Shown here: positions 63,791 through 64,000 of the stretch, one piece after another
Position numbering within the stretch: position 1 is the first letter of the stretch
Layout of the letters: every line of letters starts with the position of its first letter
From: Diphasiastrum complanatum
Lineage: Eukaryota; Streptophyta; Lycopodiopsida; Lycopodiales; Lycopodiaceae
Reading direction: 5' to 3'
Assembly (NCBI GenBank): GCA_029204225.1
Contig: CM055101.1
Location: forward strand, 60,841,340 to 60,905,339
Length of the DNA stretch: 64,000 bases
Translations under genes and position numbers: made by a program
Notes under the pieces: model-generated
Database searches by the model: none
What the model saw: the letters and a program-made list of their open reading frames with translations, nothing else
What the model was told of the DNA's origin: nothing

Positions 63791-64000
63791 AACTCTTCTG
63801 ATAGCCAAGAAAGTGAAGCTATATATCATGTTTAGACAATGTTGTTTGTAGCTGTAGTTTTACGTAAAGACAATATTTTATGTAAATACTGTAAACCTTC
63901 TCCATGCCAAGCTTTTGAACCAAAATTTTGCAAGGAGAAGAGAATCCATAGACTGTTTTGTAGTGCAACTATGTAGTAGGTAATGGCCATTGGGAGGGCC
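63791..64000. other. Right end of window, nothing recognised
   Basis: AT-rich sequence without coding or repeat signals that I can support. Confidence 0.5.

Overview
This is nuclear DNA of a land plant with a large, repeat-rich genome. The evidence is Ty1/copia and Ty3/gypsy elements nested in each other throughout, very long GA/TC and GT microsatellites, and one intact host gene that is clearly the plastid form of phosphoserine phosphatase but has a single intron of about 10.3 kb stuffed with retroelements. Giant introns and long GA tracts suggest a fern or a gymnosperm. This is inference: nothing in the window fixes the clade. No bacterial-type operon, CRISPR array, tRNA or rRNA was recognised.

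Layout. 1-2.8 kb: 3' end of a copia element with its LTR, set into an older minus-strand copia element (2.8-5.5 kb). 5.6-8.4 kb: a short minus-strand non-autonomous LTR element that carries a solo LTR of the first copia family with a perfect 5-bp target duplication. 10-13.1 kb: 5' part of another copia element ending in a (GA)n tract. 15.1-15.9 kb: a broken copy of the DM15 end of LARP1. 16.1-16.45 kb: (TC)n. 17.7-18.6 kb: a hairpin, an AT-rich block and a gypsy scrap.

20.8-36.4 kb: the only gene that looks functional, phosphoserine phosphatase (PSP), minus strand, seven exons, 323 codons, all splice phases consistent and all HAD catalytic motifs present. Its introns hold a gag remnant (intron 4), two gypsy chromoviruses with a further nested insertion (intron 3), and a 464-bp hAT-like MITE with a perfect 8-bp target duplication, 105 bp from exon 3.

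36.4-51 kb: no host genes. There is a compound GT/GA microsatellite, copia scraps on both strands, two copies of an unidentified 2.85-kb repeat separated by a copia/gypsy junction, and a Tat/Athila-like gypsy pol.

51.9-57.6 kb is the most unusual part. A divergent histone H3-like frame with a long basic C-terminal continuation (minus) faces an unrecognised intron-containing gene (plus) across a roughly 0.7-kb region with a TATA box, a perfect 14-bp palindrome and about six copies of a 16-17-bp motif in both orientations. Next come two halves of a second unrecognised protein family, on opposite strands. This could be a decayed, undescribed transposon-like element. 57.9-60.1 kb carries another unrecognised coiled-coil coding remnant, 60.1-62.7 kb a second minus-strand copia element of the same family as at 2.8-5.5 kb, and 62.7-63.8 kb an unrecognised coding remnant with a GYC.KD..K.HF signature.
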